NCBI GenBank assembly: GCA_030432905.1
Contig: JAUILU010000001.1
Span: 992,001 to 1,056,000, forward strand
Source of the DNA: Phycisphaerae bacterium
Lineage (GTDB): Bacteria; Planctomycetota; Phycisphaerae; Phycisphaerales; UBA1924
Length of the DNA: 64,000 nt
Reading direction: 5' to 3'
Of this stretch, positions 25,125-34,153 are shown in pieces (within the stretch, counting starts at the first letter, position 1; every line of letters starts with the position of its first letter). The translations under genes were made by a program, and so were the position numbers. The notes under the pieces are model-generated. The model worked only from the letters and a program-made list of their open reading frames with translations. It was not told the DNA's origin and ran no database searches.

Positions 25125-25850
25125 TCAACCATTGACAACCGGGTTGCGCAGCATGCCTAGGCCCTCGATCTCGATCTCCACGACATCGCCTTCACGCAGA
25201 TACCTCGGCGGCGTGCGACCGTGCCCCACACCGCTCGGAGTGCCCGTCAGAATCACCGCCCCCGGCATCAGCGTGGTCGATCTGCTCAGCTCCGCGATCA
25301 GGTAAGCCGCAGAGAAAATCATCTGCCCCGTGCTCGATGACTGCATCGTCTCACCAGAAACCCGGCTCTCGATCATCAGGTTCCGCAGATCACCCGCCTC
25401 ACCGACAGGCACCACGCTCGGCCCGAGCGGGCAGAACGTGTCGAAGCTCTTGCCCCTGCAGAACTGACCACCCGCACCCTTCTTCTGCCACCACCGGGCG
25501 CTCACATCGTTCGAGCAGCACACACCGATCAGCACATCCAGCGCATCAGTCTCAGCAACATCCCGCGCAGGCTTACCAACGATCAGCGCAAGCTCGGCCT
25601 CGAAGTCCACCTGCTCCGGACCGCCTGTTTCCGCATCCCGGCAAATCTGCGGGATCACGATCGGCTCATCGTGCAAACAAATCGACGCCGGGTTCTTGGT
25701 GAAGTACATCGGACGATCTGGAACCTCGCCGCCCATCTCGCTCGCGTGCTCGGCGTAGTTCCGGCCGATCCCGATCACGTGCGTCAATTGCAACGGCGAA
25801 CCGTCCTCACGCTCGACGTACACACCAAGCTCGTTCCGCTTCAGTTGCAT
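25125..25850 (-). CDS. Fumarylacetoacetate hydrolase (FAH) family protein
   Basis: 241 residues with AGGAG upstream. The metal-site signature is present: IGRNYAEHASEMG, then VDFEAELALIVGK with the metal-binding acids, and the closing LTGTPSGVGHGRTPPRYLREGDVVEIEIEGLG. The family hydrolyses or decarboxylates beta-dicarbonyl acids such as acylpyruvates and oxaloacetate. It is 17 nt after mqnD and last in the purF operon. An acylpyruvase or oxaloacetate decarboxylase role is most common for this length; the substrate is unproven. Confidence 0.88.
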   Translation of the reverse strand: MQLKRNELGVYVEREDGSPLQLTHVIGIGRNYAEHASEMGGEVPDRPMYFTKNPASICLHDEPIVIPQICRDAETGGPEQVDFEAELALIVGKPARDVAETDALDVLIGVCCSNDVSARWWQKKGAGGQFCRGKSFDTFCPLGPSVVPVGEAGDLRNLMIESRVSGETMQSSSTGQMIFSAAYLIAELSRSTTLMPGAVILTGTPSGVGHGRTPPRYLREGDVVEIEIEGLGMLRNPVVNG

Positions 25851-25867
25851 CGCACACTCTCTCCTGA

Positions 25868-26806
25868 TCAGATCACATCAATCTCACCCGGTGCCGGACA
25901 AAGCCCAGCCTCGGCCCCCTCGCCAAGCAGCCGACCAAGCGCCGACGCGCCCGCATCGCCCATCGACCGCGTCAGGCCGCTAACGTACATCGACAGATAC
26001 TTCTTCACGAGTGCATCGTCACTCCACTCGGGCCGATCCCCGCCGCGCAGCTTCAGGAACTCGCGCGATTCCGCCTCATGCGCCACCGCGTACTCGACCG
26101 ACTCGCTCAGAATCTTCGCAACTTTGGCGCAAGCCCCCGCACCGAACCGATCGTCAAGGTCCCGCTTGATCACATTCAATCCCAGAGGCAGCGCGCCGCC
26201 CCGAGCCTCGCCCCACCACTCGCCGAGATCGACAATCTTGCGAAGGCCCGCCTCTTCAAACGTCAGCTGCGCTTCATGGATCAGAAGCCCCGCATCGACA
26301 TCTCCCCGCTGAACCGCCGCGATGATCTCGTGGAACGGCATCACCACAACATCCATCTTCTTCGCCGGATCGATCTCCCTAAGCAGAATCGAAAGCGTCA
26401 GGAACGCCGTCGTCTTCGTGCCGGGCACCGCGACCCTGATCCCATCGCCGAGCAACCCCGCCGCCCCGCTATCGAACCTGTCGTCGCCCTGCCGGACCAC
26501 AACCTTCGGCCCGTACCCCTCACCGAACGAACCGCCGCAGTCGGTGATTTGGTATTGATCCTTGATGTGCGGGTAGGTGTGAGCGCTGATCGCGGTGATA
26601 TCAAGGTCCCCCGCCTCGATCGCTCTGCGGTTGAGCACCTCGACGTCCTCGCCCATAGGCCGAAACACGAATCCGCCGGTGTCGATCGCCGGCTTTCCAA
26701 GTTCGCCCTCAACGGGCGAACCGTCTTCGTACGTCATGCCGCAGATGGGCCACCACATGACAAGATCATCTGAGTCGGGCGAGTGTGCGAGCGTCAGTTC
26801 ATGCAT
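25868..26806 (-). CDS. mqnD: 1,4-dihydroxy-6-naphthoate synthase-like protein (futalosine menaquinone pathway)
   Basis: 312 residues opening with LTLAHSPDSDDLVMWWP, the MqnD-type start. DITAISAHTYPHIKD, VAVPGTKTTAFLTLSILL and VDAGLLIHEAQLTFEEAGL match the periplasmic-binding-protein-like fold of MqnA/MqnD enzymes. It converts cyclic dehypoxanthinyl futalosine to 1,4-dihydroxy-6-naphthoate. The start overlaps the end of the upstream zinc-ribbon gene (8 nt), and TAGAAT lies 6 nt before the ATG, so it may also have its own leaderless promoter. MqnA is the main alternative, but the SPD(S)DD opening favours MqnD. Confidence 0.85.
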   Translation of the reverse strand: MHELTLAHSPDSDDLVMWWPICGMTYEDGSPVEGELGKPAIDTGGFVFRPMGEDVEVLNRRAIEAGDLDITAISAHTYPHIKDQYQITDCGGSFGEGYGPKVVVRQGDDRFDSGAAGLLGDGIRVAVPGTKTTAFLTLSILLREIDPAKKMDVVVMPFHEIIAAVQRGDVDAGLLIHEAQLTFEEAGLRKIVDLGEWWGEARGGALPLGLNVIKRDLDDRFGAGACAKVAKILSESVEYAVAHEAESREFLKLRGGDRPEWSDDALVKKYLSMYVSGLTRSMGDAGASALGRLLGEGAEAGLCPAPGEIDVI

Positions 26807-27260
26807 CGGGGGATTCTAGCTTCCAAGCCGCGGCGCATTCGGGACACACAGTACAGCCGTCTGCCTGAGGCTCAACACCCTCAAGCGAGTATGCACACTT
26901 CATGCACCACCGAAGCTCCCTCGCGGCCCTGCGATTCCACCGGTTCGGCAGATTCAGATAGAACGGCATCAGCACGCCGCCGAACACAGCAACCACAAAC
27001 GAAACCAAGATCGGCAGAACAATCCAACTTGGAAAATCGGAAACAGCATCAATCTCATTCGGCAGGAACATCGGCCCGAAGCATGAAAACACGCACGCAA
27101 ACAGCACGACGATTGCTGCAACATTGAATACCTTGTTGAACAACCGAATCGGCTTAGGCAGGAACTGCTCGGTGCGTATGCAAACCGGCGAGTCGTCGTC
27201 AGCCAGCGCTTTCTTGACGTCGGACGACATCCTGAATCGCACGCCGCGGTCATCCTTCAT
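26799..27260 (-). CDS. Two-helix membrane protein with C-terminal zinc ribbon (copy 1)
   Basis: 153 residues. The N-terminal ~45 residues are soluble and charged. Two hydrophobic segments (~45-65 and ~80-103) follow. The C-terminus is a zinc ribbon with CMKCAYSLEG...DGCTVCPECAAAW. It is a diverged tandem copy of the neighbouring 27250-27714 gene, which it overlaps by 11 nt, and it overlaps mqnD by 8 nt. The function is unknown. The ribbon resembles those in other Phycisphaerae membrane proteins, including 13172-13849. Confidence 0.72.
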   Translation of the reverse strand: MKDDRGVRFRMSSDVKKALADDDSPVCIRTEQFLPKPIRLFNKVFNVAAIVVLFACVFSCFGPMFLPNEIDAVSDFPSWIVLPILVSFVVAVFGGVLMPFYLNLPNRWNRRAARELRWCMKCAYSLEGVEPQADGCTVCPECAAAWKLESPDA

Positions 27261-27714
27261 CTGACTGCCTCAGCCTCCAAGCCGCACCGCACTCGGGGCA
27301 GACCGTGCACCCATCAGCCGATGCAGCTACCCCAACGAGTCCGTACTCACAACTTCCACACTGACCATTGTGAAGCCTGTATTCAACGAGCCAAGCGAGA
27401 TACGGACCAAAGCGAAACATTCCAACCAATTGTGCAAATGAAATCGCAAATAGGAATGTTGCAATGTCGGTCAGTGCCGACGTGAATCCAAGATAACGAA
27501 AGACAATCCGAATCAGTGCAAAGCTAAGGCCAAGAGCGGCACCGTACAGGCAACTCATGCGAGTGAGCTGGCTGTAGAACGCCTCATCCTTCATGGCCCG
27601 CCGCTCTGCTTTGCTCACCTGCCAAAAGAAACTTCTCTGACGCACACGTGTCCATTCGCCACGTTTGTCGAGACGCTTTGAACCGAACTGCCACCCCTCG
27701 GTTCCGATCTTCAT
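27250..27714 (-). CDS. Two-helix membrane protein with C-terminal zinc ribbon (copy 2)
   Basis: 154 residues. It has a basic N-terminus, two hydrophobic stretches (~50-72 and ~78-100) and a terminal ribbon CGSCEYGLVG...DGCTVCPECGAAW. The ribbon and spacing match the downstream copy closely, while the rest has diverged. Its start overlaps the purF stop, so it should be co-translated with purF. No function can be assigned. Confidence 0.72.
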   Translation of the reverse strand: MKIGTEGWQFGSKRLDKRGEWTRVRQRSFFWQVSKAERRAMKDEAFYSQLTRMSCLYGAALGLSFALIRIVFRYLGFTSALTDIATFLFAISFAQLVGMFRFGPYLAWLVEYRLHNGQCGSCEYGLVGVAASADGCTVCPECGAAWRLRQSDEG

Positions 27715-29180
27715 CAGAACATGCTCGTCTGCTCGCTCGACCAGAGTTCTTCCGTCAGTGGGTGCTCGACATCGACGCGGTAGTCGCCGCTGAAGCAGCC
27801 GGTGCAGTAGTCCTTGGGATCGGACTTGGCGACGCTGAGCAGGCCGTCGAGTGACAGGAAGTGCAGGCTGTCAACGCCCAGGAATTCACGGATCTGCTCC
27901 ACGTCCCTGCCGTTGGCGATCAGCTGGTCCTTGCTCGCAAAGTCCACCCCGAAGTAGCACGGGTGGCGGATCGGTGGCGAACTGATCCGCAGATGGATCT
28001 CCTTCGCGCCCGCGTCGCGCAGCTGCATCATCTTGATCCGCGTCGTGGTGCCCCGCACGATCGAGTCATCCACAACCACAAGCCGCATCCCATCGACGAT
28101 CTCGTGCACCACGTTCAGTTTCAGCCGAACCGCCGCCTCGCGCTCGGCCTGCGTCGGCTTAATAAACGTCCGCCCCACATACCGGTTCGGCACGATCGCT
28201 TCGCGGTACGGAATCCCGCTCGCGTGCGCGTAGCCGTTGGCCGCCGATCGCCCGGAGTCGGGCATCGGCATCACCCAGTCCGCCGCGACCGGCGCTTCCT
28301 TGGCGAGCACCTCGCCCATCTTCTCCCGCGCGGTCTGCACGTTTTGCCCGAACACCTCGCTCGCCGGCGAAGCAAAGTACACATGCTCAAAGATGCACTG
28401 CGCCAAACGCTCGGCGGGCTCCGCGTACCGGCGACTCGACACACCCTCGTCGCTCAGCGTCACGATCTCGCCCGGCTCAACCTCGCGGATATACCTCGCG
28501 CCCATCACGTCGAGCGCGACGGTCTCGCTCGCGACCACCGGGTACGTCTTGCCCTCGCGCTCAAGCTCGCCCAACACCAAAGGACGCCAGCCCCACGGGT
28601 CACGGACTGCCTCGATCCGATCCGGGAACATCAGCACAAGACTGAACGCGCCCTGCAGCCTGCGTAGCGTCGCCGCCAGAGGGTCGGGCGTGCTCCGCTG
28701 TTCGGGCGAAGCCAGAAGATGAATCACAACCTCGGTGTCGCTCGTCGTATGAAACAGATGCCCGGCCTCGGCGAACTTCTGCCTGTGCGCGTCGGCGTTG
28801 ATCAGGTTCCCGTTGTGAGCAAGCGCCACGGACCCATCGACCGTCTGCTCGACCAGCGGCTGGGTGTTGCACGCGAGCGAGCCGCCCGAGGTCGAATACC
28901 GGTTGTGCCCGATCGCGCCCTTGGTGCCGTAGGTGCTCAGCCGATCGAGCTCGGCCCGGCCAAACACATCGGCGACCAGCCCCATCCCGAGGTGGCTGTC
29001 GATCTCCCGGCCGTCCGTCACCGCGATGCCCGCGGATTCCTGCCCCCGGTGCTGCTGGGCATACAACGCCAGATACACCGCGTTGGCCGCCCCTGGCAGC
29101 CCCCAGACCCCCACGACGCCGCATTTTTCCTTCGGCGCCCCCTCATCAGGAAACATCGGGAGACTCACAGACTTTGGCAT
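27714..29180 (-). CDS. purF: Amidophosphoribosyltransferase
   Basis: 488 residues from the ATG at 29180, with GGAG upstream; a TTG at 29198 is less likely. The N-terminal glutaminase domain has the nucleophile Cys 20 after a short propeptide (KEKCGVVGVWG), then YALQQHRGQESAGI-like and GHNRYSTSG segments. The C-terminal phosphoribosyltransferase domain has the PRPP loop VVDDSIVRGTT. It makes phosphoribosylamine, the first step of purine synthesis. C-terminal cysteines (DYCTGCFSGDY) fit the [4Fe-4S] PurF type. It heads the minus-strand operon with two zinc-ribbon genes and mqnD. Confidence 0.96.
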   Translation of the reverse strand: MPKSVSLPMFPDEGAPKEKCGVVGVWGLPGAANAVYLALYAQQHRGQESAGIAVTDGREIDSHLGMGLVADVFGRAELDRLSTYGTKGAIGHNRYSTSGGSLACNTQPLVEQTVDGSVALAHNGNLINADAHRQKFAEAGHLFHTTSDTEVVIHLLASPEQRSTPDPLAATLRRLQGAFSLVLMFPDRIEAVRDPWGWRPLVLGELEREGKTYPVVASETVALDVMGARYIREVEPGEIVTLSDEGVSSRRYAEPAERLAQCIFEHVYFASPASEVFGQNVQTAREKMGEVLAKEAPVAADWVMPMPDSGRSAANGYAHASGIPYREAIVPNRYVGRTFIKPTQAEREAAVRLKLNVVHEIVDGMRLVVVDDSIVRGTTTRIKMMQLRDAGAKEIHLRISSPPIRHPCYFGVDFASKDQLIANGRDVEQIREFLGVDSLHFLSLDGLLSVAKSDPKDYCTGCFSGDYRVDVEHPLTEELWSSEQTSMF

Positions 29181-29307
29181 GGGCAGGGGCTCCAGCAAGG
29201 CCGATCCACAGACGCACCGCTCTCAGGCCCAGTCTAGCCAAGGCCGGAAGTGTAAAACTGTCGTCAAGACCGCCCGGGAAGCAACCTTCACAAACCGGGC
29301 CGGCCGG

Positions 29308-29336
29308 TTGACCCTCGCCCCCTTCGGGGCTTGAAT
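29308..29336 (+). promoter_or_regulatory. Candidate promoter of rpsD
   Basis: TTGACC (29308-29313) and TTGAAT (29331-29336) are separated by 17 bp. Initiation just after would give a leader of about 120 nt before rpsD. No known S4-leader structure was recognised in that leader. Confidence 0.35.
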
Positions 29337-29462
29337 ACCGCCGATATGGGCAACGTGCCCGGATCTACCGCCGGACCGCAGCCGCGGCCAACCGGTTTGA
29401 TCGTCGAGCCACGACTCGACACCCGGTCCAGCAGGACCGGTGACGGATGAAAGGAACCCGCT

Positions 29463-30062
29463 ATGGCCCGTTACACCGGCCCCAAGGTCAGACTCTCCCG
29501 ACGCGTCGGCGTCCCGATCGCTGACATCCCAAAGCACACCAGCAAGCGCCAGCTCAACCCGCCAGGCATGCACGGCTACCGCATGCGTCGCCTGCGTGAC
29601 TACGGCCTGCGTCTCAACGAGAAGCAGAAGCTCCGCTACCACTACAACGTCCTTGAGAAGCAATTCCGTGCATACGTTGACGAAGCTGCTCGCCGACCGG
29701 GTAACACAGGCGAACTGCTCATGCAGCTCCTCGAGACCCGTCTCGACAACGTCGTCCGCCGCTCCGGCTTCGCCCGCACGATCTGGGCCGCTCGCCAGAT
29801 GGTCGTTCACGGCCACGTCCGCGTCAACGGCAAGAAGGTCGACCGCCCGAGCTTCGCCATCAAGGTCGGCGACGAGCTCAGCTTCAAGCCGAAGATCGAG
29901 AAGCTCGTCCGCGAGCACATGGAAACCATGGCCGGCTACGAGGTGCCAGGCTGGCTCGACATCAACCCGGGCAAGCTGACGAGCAAGATCGTCGCACTCC
30001 CCGTGTCCGAGCAGATCCCGTTCGACATCAACCCCAACCTCGTTATCGAATTCTACCGATAA
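29463..30062 (+). CDS. rpsD: 30S ribosomal protein S4
   Basis: 199 residues with AAAGGA upstream. MARYTGPKVRLSRRVG, the helical KLRYHYNVLEKQFRAYVDEA block and the S4 RNA-binding domain (LETRLDNVVRRSGFA, ARQMVVHGHVRVNGKKVDRPS) are complete. There is no cysteine cluster at the N-terminus, so it is the zinc-free type. The gene is transcribed alone and followed by a terminator. Confidence 0.97.
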   Translation: MARYTGPKVRLSRRVGVPIADIPKHTSKRQLNPPGMHGYRMRRLRDYGLRLNEKQKLRYHYNVLEKQFRAYVDEAARRPGNTGELLMQLLETRLDNVVRRSGFARTIWAARQMVVHGHVRVNGKKVDRPSFAIKVGDELSFKPKIEKLVREHMETMAGYEVPGWLDINPGKLTSKIVALPVSEQIPFDINPNLVIEFYR

Positions 30063-30114
30063 GAAAAGCGGGCCAACAGCCTCAGGCACCGGCCCTCGGA
30101 GACTGACACTCGAT

Positions 30115-30148
30115 GCGGCCGATCGGATTCACCGGTCGGCCGCCTTTC
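30115..30148 (+). terminator. Rho-independent terminator after rpsD
   Basis: GCGGCCGATCGG (30115-30126) pairs with CCGGTCGGCCGC (30132-30143), a 12-bp stem with one G-T pair and loop ATTCA, followed by CTTTC. The next gene starts only 17 nt later. Confidence 0.7.
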
Positions 30149-30164
30149 ATTCAGGACCGCTCAC

Positions 30165-32216
30165 ATGCTCAAGTTCCTGCGCAAATACAACAAGTGGATC
30201 ATGGTCTTCGGCGGCTCACTGCTGATGGTCGCGTTCCTCGCGCCACAGGCCATCCAGAACCTGCCAAAGCTCCGCGACAGAACCGTCGCCAGCTACAACG
30301 GCAAGCCCGTCAAGGAGTCCAAGCTGCTCAAGGCGAGCGATGAGCTCCGCGCCATCAACGCGCTCGGGGGCAATATCAAACTCGCCAACCTGATGCTCAA
30401 TCTCTCCGCGCCGACCAACGAACAAGACGTCGAGTGGTTCTTGCTCTCACGCGAAGCCGAAGAAGCCGGATTCGTTGGCTCCGACGGCGACGCCCTCTCG
30501 CTCTACCCCATCATCGCCCAGCAGCTTGCGACCTTCGAAGCCGACAGCTTCATCCAGCAGACGCGCCAGCAGATGACCCCGCTTCAGCGCGCCCAGCTCA
30601 TCCAGTCGCGTCTCGACCCTTGGATGCAGCGCATCACGTCGTACGAGTCCAACGCCGCCGGCGCTGGCAGGTTCCGGACCATCGAAGACGCACGCAAAGC
30701 ATTCGCGAAGCTCCACGGCGTGCTCCGCATGCAGCAAGCATTCGACCGGATCGCCAAGTACTCGACGAGCCGAGCCACCCGCGCTGGCACCGAGACCTTC
30801 AACGGCGCCCAGATCGACTACCTCGTCATCCCCGCCGAGCGGTTCATCGCTAACACCGCGGAACCCACCGAAGAAGCCATCGCGGCACACTTCGAGAAGT
30901 ACGCCAACGTCCTGCCAACCGAGAGCGACTACGGCATCGGCTACCGCCAGCCCCAGCAGATCAAGCTCGAATGGCTCACCGTCAGCGTCCCAGGCATAGT
31001 GGACATCCTCACCATCGACCCCGTCGAAGCGAGCAAGCACCAGCAGCTCAACAAGGACCGCTTCCCGGGTACGTTCACCGAAGAACGCTCTCGCATCGAA
31101 GCCGAGCTCAAGAACACGCGCGCAAGGGAACTCGTCGAGCAGGCCGAGAACATCATCCAGGCCGAGTTGCTCCGCGACACCCGCACGCTCGAACGTGACG
31201 GCGACTACACCATCCTCCCCGACGACTGGGCAACAACCCGCCCCTCGCTCGAAGACCTCGCGCAGCTCGTCGTCACCAAGATCGCCGAATCCAACGAAGG
31301 CCTACAGATCCCGCTCCCGACCATCGAACGCCGAACCGACAAATGGCTCGGCATGAACGACGTCTTCACACTGCCCGGCCTCGGTTTCAGCAGCATCCAG
31401 TTCGGCAGCCAGCGCTTCCAGTCATACCAAGCGCTCTTCGCCGTCCGCGAGCTCAACCCGAATCCCAACTTCCCGATCCAGGTCGGCCTGCTCGCATCCG
31501 AGTTCCCGCTCGACGGCTTCGACGGTTCCAAGCACTTCTTCCGTGTACTCGATTCCCGCCAGATCTCACCGCCCGATTCGGTTGACGAAGTCCGCGAACA
31601 GGTCGTCAACGACCTGAAGCGCATCGAAGCCTACCAGCAGCTCGTCGCAGAACTGCCCGGCTACGCCGAGGTCGCGGTCAACGCGGGCATCGAAGAGGTC
31701 GCCAATGCGGTCAACGCAGGTCTTCCAGAGCCCGGCGAAGAAACCGACACGGACACACCGAGCCGCGTCGAGATCGCCGAGGGCGCAACCATCCGCAGCC
31801 GCGTCGCGCAGAGTACACCCGTTGTCTTCCGCGATGAGGACGTCCTCAAAATAGCGTTCGATACTTCACGAAAGCTCGACCCGACTGTCAAGCTCGAAAA
31901 TGTCCCACTGCCAGACAAGACCTTCCACGCCGCGGCTCCCAAGTCGCTCTCGGTTGTCGTCGGCAGAGTCTCGAAACTGCTCCCGCTGACGGCCGAAGAC
32001 TTCGCGGTCAGCTACGACCAGCTCAAGTCGTCGCTCATGCAGCTTGAGGCTTCCGACGTGGAAAACTTCGAGTACCCGTTCACGTACGAGAACCTCATCA
32101 AGCGGCACAACTACAAAGACCTGAGCGGCAGGACCATCTCCTCCGGATCAACGCCCGCAGCAGCCGAGGAATCGGACTCGGATGAATCGGAATCAGAATC
32201 GGAAGGCGAGTCCTGA
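30165..32216 (+). CDS. SurA/PpiD-like membrane-anchored periplasmic protein
   Basis: 683 residues. An N-terminal inner-membrane anchor (IMVFGGSLLMVAFLAPQAIQ, ~11-30) is followed by RDRTVASYNGKPVKESKL, the 'A.V.G..I....' start of SurA_N chaperone domains. Long amphipathic helices fill ~45-260. VDEVREQVVNDLKRIEAYQQL near 470-490 resembles the helix that closes SurA/PpiD chains. No convincing parvulin isomerase domain was seen, so it may be a chaperone only. The tail is an acidic-serine run (~668-683). It probably assists folding of exported proteins. Confidence 0.65.
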   Translation: MLKFLRKYNKWIMVFGGSLLMVAFLAPQAIQNLPKLRDRTVASYNGKPVKESKLLKASDELRAINALGGNIKLANLMLNLSAPTNEQDVEWFLLSREAEEAGFVGSDGDALSLYPIIAQQLATFEADSFIQQTRQQMTPLQRAQLIQSRLDPWMQRITSYESNAAGAGRFRTIEDARKAFAKLHGVLRMQQAFDRIAKYSTSRATRAGTETFNGAQIDYLVIPAERFIANTAEPTEEAIAAHFEKYANVLPTESDYGIGYRQPQQIKLEWLTVSVPGIVDILTIDPVEASKHQQLNKDRFPGTFTEERSRIEAELKNTRARELVEQAENIIQAELLRDTRTLERDGDYTILPDDWATTRPSLEDLAQLVVTKIAESNEGLQIPLPTIERRTDKWLGMNDVFTLPGLGFSSIQFGSQRFQSYQALFAVRELNPNPNFPIQVGLLASEFPLDGFDGSKHFFRVLDSRQISPPDSVDEVREQVVNDLKRIEAYQQLVAELPGYAEVAVNAGIEEVANAVNAGLPEPGEETDTDTPSRVEIAEGATIRSRVAQSTPVVFRDEDVLKIAFDTSRKLDPTVKLENVPLPDKTFHAAAPKSLSVVVGRVSKLLPLTAEDFAVSYDQLKSSLMQLEASDVENFEYPFTYENLIKRHNYKDLSGRTISSGSTPAAAEESDSDESESESEGES

Positions 32217-32217
32217 G

Positions 32218-33864
32218 CTAGACGCGGGCCTTGGTCCATCCGCCGTGGATGAACCTGCCAGCGAACAGCGTCCCGCGTAAGAACAGCTCAAGGCAAAGCC
32301 CGAGCCAGAGCCCGCCGAGACCGCCCGTGACACCCTCGATCTCCGGGAATGGGTTCTCGATCAGCACCGTATGCACGACCTCGCCAGACGCGAGTGTTTC
32401 TTTCGTGTAGATGTCCACGCCACTCAACGCGTACGCCAGCGGCAGCCGCATCGCGTACGTCGCGAACCACGTGATGAACATCACGAACTTCACATCGCCC
32501 GCCCCGCGGAGCGCCGATCGGATCACAAGCGCAATCCCAAACGGGATCTGCACCGCGCCGCAGATGACAAGCAGCCTCGGTACCAGCTCAAGGTGCACCG
32601 GCTGAGCGGTGAACAGCCCGATGATCTGCTGCGGGATCAGCATAAACATCAGACCCATGAGCGCCATGACCCCGGCGCCGATGAACGTGCACCGCAGGAT
32701 CGCGGTCTTGGCCCGAGCCGTGCTCCCCGCGCCGAGGTACTGCCCCGCGAGCGTCGCCGCTGCCATGCCCATCGCAAAGCCGGGCAGGAAGCTGAACGCC
32801 TCGATACGGATGCCCCAGATGTGCGCCCCGAAGATGCCCTTACCGTCGCCGCCCTCGAGCTGCGCCGCAACCCCGAGCCAGCCGACGAACATCACGACCA
32901 TGAAGTTCCCGACCCACATACCAAGGCTCTCGGCGAAGTTCGGCGCACCGAGTCGCAAGAGCCGCATCAGCGTCGTTCTGTGGAGTCGGAGCCAGCGACG
33001 TTTGAGGAAGATGCCCGATCGGCCCTTGAGCAGAAACGCCGTGATCAGAATCGCCCCGACCGAGTGCGCGACCAGCGTACCAGTCGCGATGCCGTAGATC
33101 CCCATCTCGGGCCCCGGGAAGGCCGGCACGATCAGCCTCGTCACCATCTCGCCCGCTTCGTTCATCCGGGACGTCTGGATCGGCGCGCCCGTGAGCGTGA
33201 AGCTCACCGCGATGTTGACAAGGTTGCAGATCCCCATCGCGACCAACGGCCTGTACGAATCACCCGCGCCGCGGAGACACGCGATGCCCGCAAAGAGCAC
33301 CGAACTCATCGGCACGCCCGCCGAGACGATCCGCAGGTAACCGATGAACGCGTCCCGCGCCTCGCCCTTGAGGTTCACGAGGTCAGAGATCATCGGGGCC
33401 AGAGCCGCCATCAGCCCGCCCACGATCAAACCCGACACGATCGCAACGAGGTACGTCTGCCCCACCGCCGCGTTGGCGACCGCCAGCCTTTGCTTGCCAA
33501 CGGATCGGCTCACGAGCGCGGTCGCCCCGGTCGCAAGCGCCATCGCGATCAGCCCGATGAACCACACGAAGTACGACGCCACACCGATCGCGTCGGTCGC
33601 CTCTGCCGAGATCTGCGACGCGAGCATCGTGTCCGTCAAACCCACGAACGAGTTGAGGTAGCTCTCGACAAGGATCGGCCAAGCCAGGATCCAGATCGCC
33701 TTGTTCATGCTCAGCCCGGCAAGCCGCCCCCGGGTCAGCCTGCCATCCTCGGTCAGCAGCTGCCGCTCGCCCTTCTTCACCGGCGCACACGACTCCTGAG
33801 ACGGATCGAGCGTCTGAGCATCGATCGCCAGTTCCTGTTCGTCGTGTGGGTCCTTTGGTGTCAT
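32218..33864 (-). CDS. MATE family efflux transporter
   Basis: 548 residues with twelve hydrophobic segments after a ~60-residue polar N-terminus. WPILVESYLNSFVGLTDTMLAS at the first helix and the second-half repeat around LGAPNFAESLGMWVGNFMVV show the two six-helix bundles of MATE proteins. GIACLRGAGDSYRP and IRSALRGAGDVKF are the paired internal signatures. It exports cationic drugs or metabolites in exchange for Na+ or H+. It is convergent with the SurA-like gene and has no regulator nearby. Confidence 0.93.
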   Translation of the reverse strand: MTPKDPHDEQELAIDAQTLDPSQESCAPVKKGERQLLTEDGRLTRGRLAGLSMNKAIWILAWPILVESYLNSFVGLTDTMLASQISAEATDAIGVASYFVWFIGLIAMALATGATALVSRSVGKQRLAVANAAVGQTYLVAIVSGLIVGGLMAALAPMISDLVNLKGEARDAFIGYLRIVSAGVPMSSVLFAGIACLRGAGDSYRPLVAMGICNLVNIAVSFTLTGAPIQTSRMNEAGEMVTRLIVPAFPGPEMGIYGIATGTLVAHSVGAILITAFLLKGRSGIFLKRRWLRLHRTTLMRLLRLGAPNFAESLGMWVGNFMVVMFVGWLGVAAQLEGGDGKGIFGAHIWGIRIEAFSFLPGFAMGMAAATLAGQYLGAGSTARAKTAILRCTFIGAGVMALMGLMFMLIPQQIIGLFTAQPVHLELVPRLLVICGAVQIPFGIALVIRSALRGAGDVKFVMFITWFATYAMRLPLAYALSGVDIYTKETLASGEVVHTVLIENPFPEIEGVTGGLGGLWLGLCLELFLRGTLFAGRFIHGGWTKARV

Positions 33865-34153
33865 AGAGAGGCGATACTACGACCGCACGCACGCTCCAAT
33901 CCCGCCAAGACACGAACTTGGGCACATATCAGTCCGCCGGACACCCCGATCCCTATTCAACCCGCCCCTGTCCCAAATCAGTTCTGGGACCTCCGATCCT
34001 GACGGCTGGGAGGATTCCCCTACTGCATTCTGCCCTCCGAAACCCTCTTGCCATCTACCCGTGACTTAGACCGCCTCGGGCCGCCGACAATTTTCTGAGG
34101 TTCTGCACAGAATCCGAAACAATCACCGCGCCTGCTAACGGGGGTCTACGCAC

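Noticed and set aside
32371-34002. Large plus-strand gene opposite the MATE transporter
   Set aside because: The 543-codon frame is His/Arg/Asp/Pro-rich, typical of the antisense of a GC-rich gene, and the minus strand has clear MATE signatures.
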